A DNA stretch of 64,000 bases. It comes from Muscardinus avellanarius (lineage: Eukaryota > Chordata > Mammalia > Rodentia > Gliridae). Each line of letters begins with the position of its first letter. The stretch's first letter is position 1. Both the position numbers and the translations under genes were made by a program. Positions 21,556 to 32,757 of the stretch are shown piece after piece. The stretch is from positions 97,783,643-97,847,642 of the forward strand of contig OY726566.1 of the NCBI GenBank assembly GCA_963383645.1, read 5' to 3'. Below the pieces are notes generated by a model, which was not told the DNA's origin, searched no databases, and was given only the letters and a program-made list of their open reading frames with translations.

Positions 21556-21759
21556 ACACGTGACTCTGCCAACCGACCGTGACTACTGCTGGCCAACTCT
21601 GCTGACCACGTGGCTCTGCTGCTCGGTCATCAGTCCCTTCCTCCATGGTTGGCAGACCTTTCCCACAGGTGCCAGTTTCCTTAAAGATGCCCGGTCTGAC
21701 ACAATAACTTGGCTGGAATTTGCCTCCTTCTTGCCCTTCAACTTCATTTCAACGTTACA
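21556..21759 (+). repeat. ERV-B 5' LTR, 5'-truncated
   Basis: Keeps only the promoter-distal part ('cacgtgactctgccaac' to '...caacgttaca'). The tandem-repeat U3 seen in the other LTRs is gone. Confidence 0.75.
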
Positions 21760-21782
21760 TTTGGTACATGAAATTTGGGAGG
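21760..21782 (+). other. ERV-B primer-binding site, possibly tRNA-Phe type
   Basis: 'tttggtacatgaaatttggg' directly follows the LTR CA. Allowing CpG and C-to-T decay it approaches a TGGTGC..GAAAC..GGGA primer site. Inference. Confidence 0.45.
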
Positions 21783-22402
21783 ATTTTTGTATTTTTTATT
21801 CTTTTTTTTTGGGGGGGTGGGGTCCTGTACCTTTCCTCTTTGACCTGGCCCTCAATTGGACTGACCATGTTTTTAGACCGGGTGCACCTCCGAGGTCCCA
21901 CACTGGACTCACTGTGTGGAGTGCACCTACCAGCTGCTCCCGAGCACCCAGCAGCCGCTCAGACCCCACTGGCACCACTCGCTGGGCAGCGTGCAGCCAC
22001 CAGCCACTTGGGCCCCCACAGACACTGCTCACAGGGTAGTGCACAGGCCCATGGCTGCTTGGCCCAACACCACTGATCCGGCTCCGCACTCCTGCGTCCC
22101 ACAGAGGTCTTTTACACTGGGTAAGCTCCCTCCCCTTACTCTGGTCAGCGGGTTCCAGCTTCTTGCCTCCTCTCCAAACTTGGGTCCTCCCTTTATGCCA
22201 GTTCACTAGGACCTAAAATCCAAGCACTTGGTAACCCATGTCCTCTAATCCACTGGGACCTCCTGCTAGATGACCAGGTAGTCCTATGGTTTAGAGAAGG
22301 GATTGAGATGTCTTTCCAAATCTCTTAATCCCCATTCCCGAATGATTGATCAGGAAATGGTATGCCTGTTTTTTGTTCTTTGTTCTCACCCGCTGACCAG
22401 AC

Positions 22403-23990
22403 ATGGGAAGCCAGAATTCCAAAATAATGGGTCACTGCGGCCCAAAAAATGGAACTCTTTATTCTAATATCCTCACCCGGATCAGCAACTTCTATAAGCA
22501 GTCTGGTGCATGGTCGGAAGTCCTTTATGTCCAGGCTCTCTTTTCCCTGCACTCCTGCCCCTCCGACTGCACTCCTTCGTCAGCCACCATTTTCCCGTTG
22601 GCCGCCATTTTGCGATGGTAGGTAGTCGCTACCTTGTGACATCACAGTCACCATCTTGGCCACCATCTTGTGACATTACACAGTCACAATCTTGCAACAT
22701 TACGTAGTCGCCATCTTGGTCGCCTCGTGGAGGCATGCAGGCACCATCTGGTGGTCTTGCCGAGTTACAGGCATGGTCGCCAGCCAGTGATTTTGCTGAG
22801 TCACAGGCAAAATTTTGCAGTTGCCAGCATCTGACCCTGCTGGGTTGCAGGCGCCACTTTCTGAGGACCCTGATCCACTGGCTCTCTCCTCGCTGCCCTG
22901 ACCACCATCCTATCCTAGAACAGCCTCCAACTCCAACCCGCTCCCCCGCACCACCACCCCGCCATAAGGGACCAAACCTAACCTCCCCCTCACCTTCCCT
23001 CGTATGTTACCGTACCCACTCCAGGGACTCCCCTTCTCTCTTGGCCCCGATCCACAAGGTGGCTGGTGCAGATGGCATAGTCCATGTCCGTGTTCCTTTC
23101 TCCCTCCCTGACCTTGCTCAAATTGAAAAAAAAAAAAAAAAAACCTGGGTTCTTTTTCCACCAATCTATCTGGTTTATTTAAAGAATCTAATACATTGTA
23201 CAAGCATATGATCTTCATTTTATTTTAACCTCTGCCTTAACTCCAGATGAATGTGATCATATTGTAAAGGCTGCCTGGGAACGGGCCGACCAGGCTCATC
23301 TAACCAACCCAGCGCTCCCTACTAGGATTTTCAGCCAACTGTAATGGTAGAGGTGAGTGGATAAAAATGAGAGACCATATGATACTATGCCTTCTTGGTG
23401 GCATGCGGGCCGCTTCCCATAAAGTGGTTAATAATAATAAATTTTAGGAAATCACCCAAGGTCCAGATGAAAACCGGGCTGTTTTTCTTAATCAGCTGCA
23501 GGAGGCTTTTACCCTCTATACCCTCCTCTTAGATCTGTCCATTGAGGCAGGATCTGTGGCATTGGCAACCCATTTCATTGGGCAATCAGCCCCTGATATT
23601 CAAGAAAAAAATTTAAAAAGGCTGAGGACAGTCCTCAAACCCCTATCCAAGATTAGGTGAACATGGCATTTATAGTCTTTAATTCCAGAGAGGAACAGGC
23701 GGAGATGAAGTGTACACTCTGAATTCACCAAAAGGCAGATTTGCAAGCTTGAGCCCTGGTAGCTGCCCTGTAGCCAGCAGTAGAGGCTCAGCCCTCTGGA
23801 GTGCCACCTAGGGGTGGAGGACAGCAACAACCACCACCTCCAGGAGCCTGCCTCAAGTGCATCAGGGTCACGCCCACCAATCAGACGATGCCTGGCATTC
23901 AGCCAGGAGGGCCACTGGAACAGTGCCCTTGGAAAAGCAGTGAGCCCCAGGTATATCAACACAGGAGGACCACCCTTCCAGACCAGGTCC
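22403..23990 (+). pseudogene. gag (ERV-B): ERV-B gag remnant
   Basis: Starts MGSQNSK at 22403 and stays open for 72 codons. The leader-proximal part contains the CCATCTTG motif zone, then a proline-rich region, then capsid homology around 23220-23720. The knuckle region near 23840 is degenerate. Stops and frame changes are frequent, and there is an A run at 23126-23142. Confidence 0.7.
22575..22720 (+). promoter_or_regulatory. Cluster of CCATNTT (YY1-like) motifs in ERV-B
   Basis: Five matches in about 140 bp: gccaccattttcc, gccgccattttgc, caccatcttgg, gccaccatcttg and cgccatcttgg. This is the core recognised by YY1, a factor known to bind retroviral and imprinted control DNA. Motif evidence only. 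Confidence 0.4.
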
Positions 23991-24059
23991 CGCCATTAGC
24001 CCAATTGGCCTGGCTGAAGACTGATTGCTCCCATACTCCTCAACCTCGATCATCCTTGC

Positions 24060-24870
24060 CAGGCCAGGATGATTCTCAAGGTAGCAGGTAAGCCAACCGC
24101 CCATGCACTACAGGCTCTCTTTTACAGGACAAAACTGCCCTGCCTGAGGCTCAGGCTGAAGCAATCATTAGCCTTATACATAATTCCCTACACGTGAGAC
24201 CTACGGTGCTTAAACATTTCCTAAACCCCTTGTTTTATTCTCCCCTCCTGCAAATTGGTAAAGTCGGTGCCTTCTGTTCTACTTGTACTGCTGTTTTTCC
24301 CCAAGGAGGCCTTCACCCCTCTTTTCTTACCCACCAAATGAGAGGATACTTGCCAGGACAGGATTGGAAATTTGACTTCACCCATATGCCTTGTCACAAA
24401 AAACTAAAATATCTTCTTACCATGGTAGACACCCTAACAGGTTGGGTAGAGGATTCCCCCTCAAAGGGCAAGACAGCCAGCACAGTGGCCAATGCTCTAT
24501 TCTTGGACATCATCCCTCAGTGTGGACTCCCTAATTCCTTACAGTCTGATAATGGGCCAGCTTTTATCTCTAAGATTACTCAACAGGTGGCACAAGCCCT
24601 TGGCATTTCTTGGAAGCTCCACATCCCATACAGATCACAGTCATCAGAAAAGGCACCTCCTTAGGGAACATACTGACCGATATCTTCCCCAACCTGGGAC
24701 TGAAGAAGGAGCTCCACACCCGGCAGCCAAGTCCCTTATGCCAGGAGACCAAATCCTCCTCAGGTCACTTCAACCAAAACATCTCCAACCACGGTGGACT
24801 GGGCCTTTTACATTGATCCTCACCACACCTACTGCAGTCAAACTTCTGGGGGACCCCAAATGTTTACTCA
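24060..24870 (+). pseudogene. pol (ERV-B): ERV-B protease stub and integrase remnant
   Basis: A short protease-like start near 24060 is followed by integrase from about 24120. The core is recognisable in an open stretch 24194-24664: 'WKFDFTHMP' (first catalytic Asp region) and 'SDNGPAF' (second Asp). The region of the catalytic Glu reads SSEK and is disrupted by frame loss. The C-terminal module with 'PRWTGPF' identifies a gammaretroviral-type integrase. Confidence 0.75.
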
Positions 24871-24899
24871 GTTAAAACGGGCTCCATTACAGCAACCTC

Positions 24900-25616
24900 A
24901 TGACAAATTCTCCTGTACTGTGTTGGGGCTCACTAAACTCCATTTTTTTCAGCATGATTCTCTTTAATGCTTTTATTTCAGCAGGTCCACTTGTTTACAT
25001 AGTACGGTGCTCTCCCTCTCTGGATGCCAGACAGCCATTACGTATTAAACTCTCTAAAATCTATTACCAATGCTCCCAATCAAGTAATAGATTTATTATT
25101 GGTAATAAAATCTATTACCAATATTCCCAATAGAATATTGGGAATCTATTACCAATATTCCCAATAGCATGTTTTCCATTTAACCGACTAACCCATATTG
25201 TCTCTTCAAGTGGCTCTTGCATGTAAACTCTATCCAGGTAAAGTGAGAATCTAAAAACACAATATTGACAGTCTACCTCATATATGAAAGGGTTTAAAAG
25301 TCCAGCAGCTGCTGAGCTCCTTCCCCTACTGGCAAGGGCCAGTAGCTGATGGGCTCCTTCCTTTCCCGGGACCTGTTCTCACAATTTTCCTTTTCTTTTA
25401 ATAGCTTCTCATCTGTTAAAGTTTATTTGAATGCACATTACCTAGCTGTCCAGGGTAACCTCCAGGGTAACCTCCAGTCCTGCTGTGGCCGTATTCTCAC
25501 CTGCCCACTTCCGAAAGACCTGACCTCTCCTGGCCAAGGGGTCCCCTACAATGTCCCCTGACAGCAGGAAGTAGTTATGGACTTGGTCATCTCCCAATAT
25601 CATCAAAAGGCCAGGA
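24900..25616 (+). pseudogene. env (ERV-B): ERV-B env remnant
   Basis: Open for 77 codons from 24900 with a hydrophobic leader-like stretch (about 24945-25000), then broken. Little of SU or TM can be recognised before the LTR. Confidence 0.5.
25055..25185. repeat. Local tandem and inverted repeat
   Basis: Several copies of 'ctattaccaat(a/g)(t/c)tccca' in tandem, with inverted arms such as 'attcccaatagaatattggg'. It lies in the ERV-B env remnant and is absent at the equivalent place in ERV-A. Confidence 0.75.
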
Positions 25617-26041
25617 TGATAAGTCAGGTCCCTCCCTTCCCCCATGGGACCCTGCAGTGGGGACAGGAGGCAGAACCCCAGAAGCCAGAGCGGAGATGTC
25701 ACGAGACTCCAGGTGTTGTGAGATTCCAGGTGTCACATGAAACTCCAGACATTGCGAAACTCCAGACTTTGCAAGACTACAGATGTCACAAGAGGACCGG
25801 CTAGGATCCAGCTACATAAATACCATCAGTTCCTCTCTGACCATGTGACTCTGCCAACAAAACATGAGTGCTGGCTGACTCTGCTGACTGCGTGGCTCTG
25901 GTGCTCAGTCATCGATCCCTTCCCCCACAGTTGTCAGACCTCGCCCGAAGGTGCCAGTTTGATTAAAGACACCTGGTCTCACACAATAACTTGGCTACTG
26001 TTTGCCTCCTTTGCACCCTCCAACTCCATTTCAACAGTACA
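25617..26041 (+). repeat. ERV-B 3' LTR
   Basis: 425 bp, 'tgataagtca' to '...aacagtaca'. U3 tandem units differ in number and spacing from ERV-A (25697-25790). Contains 'acataaata' near 25814 as a possible TATA-like box. Confidence 0.8.
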
Positions 26042-26960
26042 CTTTCTTAATGTCACTCATCATTTCCTTAATAGTTCTAACCCAACTTTAGCAAAAGACT
26101 GCTGGCTCTGTTATCTACCTCCTCCCTCACTACACCTGTTCTTCTCAATATCTCCATCCTCAATTTAACCATGTCTGCAAACTCCCAATGCATCCACCCT
26201 GTCACTTCCGTCATCCATTTACTAACAGACCAACCTCTATCATGCATCTCCCAAATTGACATGAAAAAGACTGAAAATTTATGAGTACCCACACCTGCCA
26301 ATCAACGGTCTGGGTGCACAGCATTTGTGTCTCAGTGAACCAGGAGATATATTTCTCTGTAGAGGATTGTCCTATTTTTGTTTACCATCCAACTGGATGG
26401 GGTTTTGCACTGCAGTGTAAGTAACTCCTGCAACTGATGTTGCACCTACTAATCAGTCCTTTCCTATTGCCCTGAAAGTACACACTTCCTATACATACAA
26501 CTTATTTTTCTCCTTATATTCCTAGGAATAACTCACTCAGTGGCCACCAGTGTTGGGGCCCTAGCCACTGCCACAACTACTTACAAACAACTCCAAGAAC
26601 AATGGACAGATGATTTAGAACAAGCCACCTGATCTACTTTTAAGCTACAGAATTAGATTGACTCCCTAGGAAAGGTAGTACTGCAAAATCCATGAGGGTT
26701 AGATCTCCAGAGTGCAGTAAAAGGTGATCTGTGTCTGTTTCTTTGCAAATCAATCTGGCATTGTCTGTGATGTGGCCCAAAAACTAAAAGAAAAAATAGC
26801 AAAATGGAGAAAAGAGTTGGCTACCTTCTGGGGCTCCCTCAACAGGCTCCCATGGTGGCCCCACTAGCCAGATTTCTTTTATTAAAATCTTGGCAGACAT
26901 CTTCTGTCTGGTAAACCTGATTTGTCCCAGATTCAAAAAATTACTAACCATTCTCTGCCA
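26042..26960 (+). pseudogene. env: Env remnant of another class I ERV
   Basis: Contains 'CWLC'-type SU motif (26098 on, reading KDCWLCY), a stretch reading SVGALATATTTYKQLQ (fusion peptide/heptad region, about 26550-26600), and the conserved 'LQN..GLDL' immunosuppressive-like segment at about 26683-26707, where an in-frame TGA replaces one codon. A tryptophan-rich membrane-proximal part ends near 26860. It abuts the ERV-B LTR, so an older provirus probably received or lies beside ERV-B. Confidence 0.65.
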
Positions 26961-27395
26961 ATGAGCTTCTTCTTTTGTAGACCAAAGGCCAATACATCCT
27001 CCTCCCAAATGCACAGAGCATCTAAAGACCCTCACAATGCTTGCAACACAGCTTCTACCTCGGTCCCACTCCCATGCATGCAGTAGCATGAATGAATATC
27101 ACTGCCCATTTCCTGATATACATATTATAAGACTTCTGGAATGTGGGCACTGTGAGGTCTGGCCAGAGAGGACTAGGAAAAAGGGACCTATGAGAGACGT
27201 GAAAGTAAAGTTAGATGAACATCTAACCACCTGCTACCTCCTAACGCCACATAAAAGGTCCCAAGTCTGTAAGGAAGCGGCTCCCGACACGCGTGGGCTG
27301 TACCAGTCAGTTGCCTCCTTCCAGGTTTTAGCTCTGAATAAAACCTATTCCTTGCTTTGTTTTTCCTTGTCCCCATTTAACCCAACATTGTCTTA
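26961..27395 (+). repeat. Putative class I LTR (3' end of the env remnant)
   Basis: Follows the env tail. Contains 'gccacataaaagg' (TATA-like, 27247) and 'aataaaacctattcc' (poly(A) signal, 27336) in LTR order. Exact ends are not clear. Confidence 0.5.
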
Positions 27396-27409
27396 ATCCC
27401 TATTAAAGG

Positions 27410-28071
27410 CTTTATTTATTTTTGTGGTGCTGGAGATTGAACCCAGGAGCATTTTGTCTCTGAGTGACATCCCTAGCCCTTTTATTTTTTTTTTTTTCGG
27501 TGAAGAGTATGTGACCCAGGGGCCTTCTACCTCTGGGATATACTCCCAGACCTATTTTATACTTTATTTGGAAACAGGGTCTCACTAAGTTGCCGAGAGC
27601 CTCACTAAGTAGCTGAGGCTGGCTTTGAACCTGTGTGATCCTCCTGTCTCAGCCTCCCAAGTGCTGGGATTACAAGAGTGCGCCACCGCGCCCAGCATTA
27701 TTTATTTATGTATTTATTTGTGTGTTGTTTGTGTGTTTGTTTGTTTTTGCTGAGATCCTCACTAAGTTGCCCAGGCTGAACTTATACACACAGCTACAAT
27801 ATTTTTTATTAAACCAAATATATTCAAGACATTATCATTTCCTTACTGAGATATTTTGACTTTTTTTTTTTTTTGGCGTATCTGGGGATAGAACCCAGGG
27901 GTGTTCAACCTCTGAGCTATATGCCCTGCCCTATTTTTTATTCTTTATTTTGAAACAGGGTCTCACTAAGTTACAGAGGGCCTCACTAAGTAAGTGAGGC
28001 TGTCCGCGAACCATTCTGGTGTCAGCCTCCTGAATGCTGGGATTACAAACGTGCACCATCACGCCCGGCTA
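27410..28071 (-). repeat. Minus-strand SINE cluster
   Basis: 27410-27490 ID head. 27497-27696 subtype 2 dimer with a decayed ID arm. 27747-27790 B1 scrap. 27862-28071 subtype 1 dimer ('ggcgtatctggggatagaac' to '...catcacgcccggct'). Confidence 0.85.
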
Positions 28072-28250
28072 ACATTTTGTTTTGAATTAAGTCTCTGAAA
28101 TCCAATTGAGTATTTTACACGTATGGTTTACTTTATTTTGTACCAGCCATATATCTAATGGATTGCCAAATGCAGCCTTTGCTATTGTATTAAATAGTTC
28201 AAGTTCAAAGGATTAGTTAACACTGGATTTCAACTATCCTGGTCAGAGTG

Positions 28251-28253
<3 letters not shown>

Positions 28254-28296
<43 letters not shown>

Positions 28297-28466
28297 GGGG
28301 ATTGAAACCAGAGCCATTCTATCTCCAAGCTCTATCACCAGCTCCTTTTATTTTTTTGATACAGGGTCTCACTAGGTTTCTGAGAGTCTCTAAATCGCTG
28401 AGGCTAACCGAAAACCTATGATCCTCCTATCTCAGCCTCCCAAGTGTGTGTATCACCACACCTGGC
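28254..28466 (-). repeat. (GT)n microsatellite plus B1-dID SINE
   Basis: About 38 bp of GT, then 'ttattggggattgaaacc' to '...caccacacctggct'. The B1 arm lacks part of its 'tgctgggattacaag' block. Confidence 0.85.
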
Positions 28467-28479
28467 TTAAATTGTGTAA

Positions 28480-28582
28480 GGGGGGGGGGGGTGCACATAC
28501 ACTGTGGTGCTGGGCCTACAAGGGCCATGACCTCAGTTATGCTAAACATGTGCTTTACCACTGAGCTACAACCCCTGCCCTG
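28480..28582 (-). repeat. Undeleted ID-type SINE
   Basis: Minus strand, with the middle tRNA-like portion kept ('gctaaacatgtgctttacca', 'ctgagctacaacccc'), unlike the dID arms elsewhere. Head reads 'tggtgctgggcctacaaggg'. Confidence 0.7.
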
Positions 28583-29394
28583 AATTTCATTCTCATATCC
28601 AGAGATGCTAGAAAATGCCCAGAATATAGATATTCACAAAATGTTAGTTAGTTACACTAGTGGGTTGGGCTGTACTCCCATGAAGCCTTATATCTATGGT
28701 AGGAACAAGGACTCCAGAGAGACCCAGGTTTTTCTGGGGTGTTCAGAAATCTGCCATATCAGTTAATAGATAATCTTCAGAATTCTATTCAGAATAACTT
28801 CAAAGCCTGGGAAGGAGAAGAGATTCACTTCAAAGTCTTCAGGAAGGGGAAATAGAGCAAGCTAGTCAAGCTGGTTGCTAGGACAACCCTCTCAGGACTG
28901 AAAGAGAACAGTCATACACGGTAGACCTGTGCTCGGCCTGGCTGTGGGCTTCCCTTCTGTAATCTCCTCTCCTTTGGCTCGGCTGGAAGGATGAACAGTT
29001 TTTAAATGCCTATTTAAGAATGTAATTTTGATCCATAGGGCCATGGGGCACTGAAAGAGGGTAAGTGCAGAAAGAGAGAAAATGGGCTGAACGTGGATTG
29101 GGGGAGAGCCCCCCGAGGTGCCGCAGGCGCCCTTAGGAGGTTCCTGTTGAACTGGGGGAATGCACAGTGAAGAGGGACTCCTAACTCTCAGCAACTAGGG
29201 GAACCGAAGAACAGCGGTCAGAGGAAGTTTCCCCCTGAGGCCTAGAAAACTATTAGACCAAGCAGTGTAAGGTTAGTTATGAAGTAATTATTTGATACTT
29301 GATTTTAGTTTCCTAAATATTATTATGTTTATCATTAAATATTTATACAAGTATTTGGTTAGCAGCTAATATTTCAGTTTTCCAATAATTTCAA
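28583..29394. other. Unique sequence, no gene recognised
   Basis: About 810 bp without repeats. A 100-codon minus-strand ORF (28892-29194) has mixed composition and no recognisable domain. I do not call it coding. Confidence 0.4.
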
Positions 29395-29580
29395 AGGCAG
29401 GCATGGTAGCCCACGCTTGTAATCCTAGTACTTGGGAGCCTGAAACAGGAGGATTGCTGGATTGAGGATCGCCTAAGGAAATAGTGAGACTCATCAATTT
29501 AGTCAGACTGTTTTAAAGTAAAAATAAATTAGGGCTGAGGATGTAGCTCAGAGGTAGAATGTTCCTGGGTTCAATCTCAG

Positions 29581-29620
<40 letters not shown>

Positions 29621-29636
29621 AGAGAGAGAATAAATT
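29395..29636 (+). repeat. B1-dID SINE with (CA)n/(GA)n tail
   Basis: 'ggcaggcatggtagcccacg' to '...gttcaatctcagc', then about 37 bp of CA and a short GA run. Confidence 0.87.
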
Positions 29637-29987
29637 CTGAATGGTGAGCTTTTGCTAAGCAATTATTCTGTCTACCATTTTGCTTACAGTCTGCAAAGTC
29701 CCAGGACCAATAAGTCATGCCACGTGTGATCTGTGTCTTCTCACAAAGTCACAAGGTTCATTCAACACTCAAAGAAAAGTTATAACACACAGAAAGTTAT
29801 GAGGAAATTATGTGAGTAATGTTAAACTATTTTCAGATGCTGGGAGGCTGCTTTGCCAAAGCTTATTAGCTATCAATGAGCAACAATAAAACTTGGCACT
29901 AATAGTTCTAACAATTGGGGTCTAACAAGTATGCTGGACAACATACTAATTCTATCGTTTGAGCATTTCAAATAGTTAGCAAATCAT
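29637..29987. other. Unique sequence
   Basis: About 350 bp, AT-rich, no recognisable repeat, ORF or RNA gene. Confidence 0.4.
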
Positions 29988-30240
29988 GCTAGGCAGGGGG
30001 GAGCACACTATAACCCCAGCACTTGGGAGGCTGAGACGGGAGGATCGCGTAGGTTCGAAGCCAGCCTCAGCTACTTAGTGAGGCTCTCAGCAACTTAGTG
30101 ACACCCTGTTTCCAAATAAAGTATAAAATAGGTCTGGGAGTATAGCCCGGAGGTAGAAAAGCTCCTGGCTTCTAACCCCAGTACCACAAAAAATAAAAAT
30201 ATAAATAAATATAAATAAATAAGTAAGTAAATAAATAAAT
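29988..30240 (+). repeat. B1-dID SINE, subtype 2, (AAAT)n tail
   Basis: Complete dimer: 'tgctaggcaggggggagcac' to '...accccagtaccac', then about 50 bp of AAAT-like repeats. Confidence 0.88.
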
Positions 30241-30785
30241 ATCAAGTCCAAGAATGGAAGAGGAGTTTCTGAAGTTAGTCCAGCTGCTGAGAATGCTAAA
30301 AAGTCTCACTGATCCTCAGTCAGCAAAGAGCACGGCTGAAGCAAAGTTGATGAATAACACTCATACACACAGTAGATTCATTGTGGCATAAGCAATAGCT
30401 CAGCATCCTGTGTGTCGAAAACAAGTCTGCTCTTTTTGTAAGGTTCCTATGAGATGCTGTCAAGTGCCTTTGGCAGGCCTACTGACTCTTACCCTACACT
30501 TGTCATTTCCACGAATGTATTGATAACATAAAGCCATCAGACACAGGAAAAATTTTATGATCCAAGAGTCTTCTCGACTGTAGCACAGGTGTTGGTCTGA
30601 GCCATTTGTTGGCATATCAGACAAGTTGCTTTATGAGCTGCATGTTCTACATAACTAGCATGTGCAAGCAGGTTGTTTTGGGATTCCCTGAAGTTGGGTC
30701 CCATGCTCTTTACAATGGGCATGTATGAACAAGTTGTTTATGAGTTCCTATAGCTCATGCTCCACATACTTTTTATGTTTTGTTT
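30241..30785. other. Unique sequence
   Basis: About 545 bp. A 'gagctgcatgttctacataac' and 'gagttcctatagctcatgct' pair hints at an old internal duplication (30640-30770), otherwise nothing recognised. Confidence 0.4.
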
Positions 30786-31581
30786 TTGTTTTTGGTGCTA
30801 GGGATTGAACCAGGGGCATTCTACCTCTAAGCTACACTCTCAGCCCTATTTTTTATTCTTATTTTGTAAATAGTGTCTTAAGTCATGCAGGGCCTCACTA
30901 GGTAACTGAGGCTAGTCAGGAACCTGTGATCCTCCTGTCTCAGCCTCCCAAGTACGGGGATTATAAGCATGTGCCACCACACCCAGCCACTTTCCATGTG
31001 TTTAATTCTTGAGAGGGGGGATACATTTTTGTCTACATTTTATAGAGGTTTTCATTTGTTTTATGGTGCTGGGGACTGAACTTGGGCATTCTACCTCTGA
31101 TCGACACCCCATCCCTATTTTATTTTTTATTTGGAAACTGGGTCTCAAGTTGGCTGACAGCCTTGCAAAATTACTGACACTGGCTTGGAACTTGTGATCC
31201 TCCTGCCTTAGCCCCCCAAGTGTTCAGATTACAGGAATGTGCCTCCACACCTGGTTTAGAGTTTTTTGTTTGTTTATCTTTGTTATAATACTGAGTATTG
31301 AACCCAAGGGCACAATACCAACTTCATGACATCTCTAATTCTTTTTTAGTTTGTTTATTTTTGTATTACTGGGAATTGAACCCAGACATTTTACTTCTGA
31401 GCTACATCCTCAACATGATTTTATTTCTTATTTGGATAAGGATAGGTTTCTCATCCAAGTGTCACACTAGGTTTCTGAGAGCCTAACTAAATGGCTCAGG
31501 CTGTCCTTGAATATGCACTTCTCCTGTCTCAGACTCCCAAGTACTAGGATTACAATTACATATGTGCCACCATGCCTGGCT
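30786..31581 (-). repeat. Minus-strand SINE cluster
   Basis: 30786-30988 subtype 1-like dimer. 31050-31256 dimer with subtype 2-like linker. 31277-31340 ID head fragment. 31360-31581 dimer ending '...caccatgcctggct'. All are moderately diverged. Confidence 0.85.
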
Positions 31582-31602
31582 TGTTTGTTTGTTTGTTTGT
31601 TT

Positions 31603-31783
31603 TGTGATACCGGGGTTCTTGGAAACCCTTCTACCTCTGGGCTACACTCCCAGACACCTATTTTTTTATATTTTTATTTGGAAACAGAGTATCTTAAGCC
31701 AGCACTGCTGGCTTCAAACCTGTGTGATCCTCCTGTCTCACCCTCCCAAGCAGGATTACAAGCGTGCACCACCATGCCAGGCC
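31603..31783 (-). repeat. B1-dID SINE, subtype 3
   Basis: 'gataccggggttcttggaaa' to '...ccaccatgccaggc', inserted after a (GTTT)n run. Confidence 0.88.
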
Positions 31784-31804
31784 TTTGTTCTTTTTATTTT
31801 TATA

Positions 31805-32470
31805 TTTTTTCATTTTATTGGTTCTAGGAATTAAACCCAGAGGTATTCTACCAAGCCACACCCACAAATTTCCCCCCTTTCTTTGAAACAGGCTCCCACT
31901 AAGTTGAGCCTGGCCCTCAAACCTGTAAGCCTCCTGTCTGAGTCTCCCAAGAACTAGAATTACAGGTGTACAGAGTCAATGCCCGGCCAGTCCTTTTTAT
32001 TTTTTGTTTTGAAACAGTTGCTAAGTTCCCGAGGCTGGCTTGAACTAAGGATCCTCCTGCCTCCACCTCCTGAGTAGCTGATATTAAAACACCAGGTCTA
32101 GCCGGGCGTGGTGGCGCACGCTTGTGCTCCCGGCGCTTGGGAGGCTGAGACAGGAGGATCGTGCAGGCTCGAAGCCAGCCTCAGCTACTGAGTGAGGCTC
32201 TCAGCAACTTAGTGAGACCCTGTTTCCAAATAAAATATAAAATGGGTCTGGGATTATAGCCCGGAAGTAGAAAGCCTCTGGGTTCCACCCCCAGTACCAC
32301 CAAAAATAAATAAATAAATAAATAATAAAACACCAGGTCTAGTTTAAATTTCTTAAAAATTGAAGTTTTAGAGATTAAATAACATTTTTTCCTTGCTGAG
32401 GCTGTCCTCAAACCTGTGTTCCTCCTATCTCAGCCATCCAAGTACTAAGATTACAGGCATGGACTACCAG
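31805..32470 (-). repeat. Old SINEs hosting a young one
   Basis: 31805-31988 and 31995-32100/32380-32470 are diverged minus-strand B1-type sequences. They are separated by the young plus-strand SINE listed at 32100-32318. Confidence 0.75.
32100..32318 (+). repeat. B1-dID SINE, subtype 2, young with perfect TSD
   Basis: 'gccgggcgtggtggcgcacg' to '...agtaccacc' and AAAT tail. 'taaaacaccaggtctag' is duplicated exactly on both sides (32084 and 32325). Confidence 0.93.
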
Positions 32471-32757
32471 GCCAAATCCGAAGTAAATGATGGCAGGATG
32501 GCAAATATATAGGGCCCTCAAGGGTCCGATATGATTAACAACGGACTACAATCACAGAACCACAAGATGAACCACAAGATGAAATGGCACTGGGGGACAC
32601 ATTGTCCCAACAGCACAAGGGAAACTGAAATTAGCAGCAATCATAGGAAGCAATTAGTATCTGTAGACAGGCATTTGTACCCAAAGAAAGCAAAGCCCCA
32701 GTGATATTCCTCAGTTACTGGCCTCATGTAATCTAACCTTCTTTTGCTTTTATTTAT

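Larger units (their letters stand above)
21556..26041 (+). mobile_element. ERV-B: defective class I (gamma-like) provirus
   Basis: Same family as ERV-A, free of internal SINEs. 5' LTR truncated (21556-21759), primer site at 21760, leader, gag from 22403, a protease stub near 24060, integrase 24100-24860, env start near 24900, 3' LTR 25617-26041. RT and RNase H are missing between the protease stub and integrase. Frames are broken throughout. Confidence 0.85.

Noticed and set aside
28892..29194. 100-codon minus ORF
   Set aside because: Isolated, no recognisable similarity, no splice or promoter context. Left as unique sequence.
31507..31827. 106-codon and similar ORFs over SINEs (also 49171-49623, 8634-9140, 59059-59415)
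   Set aside because: These are translations of antisense B1-dID SINEs, which lack stops in some frames. The same peptide patterns recur at every SINE.
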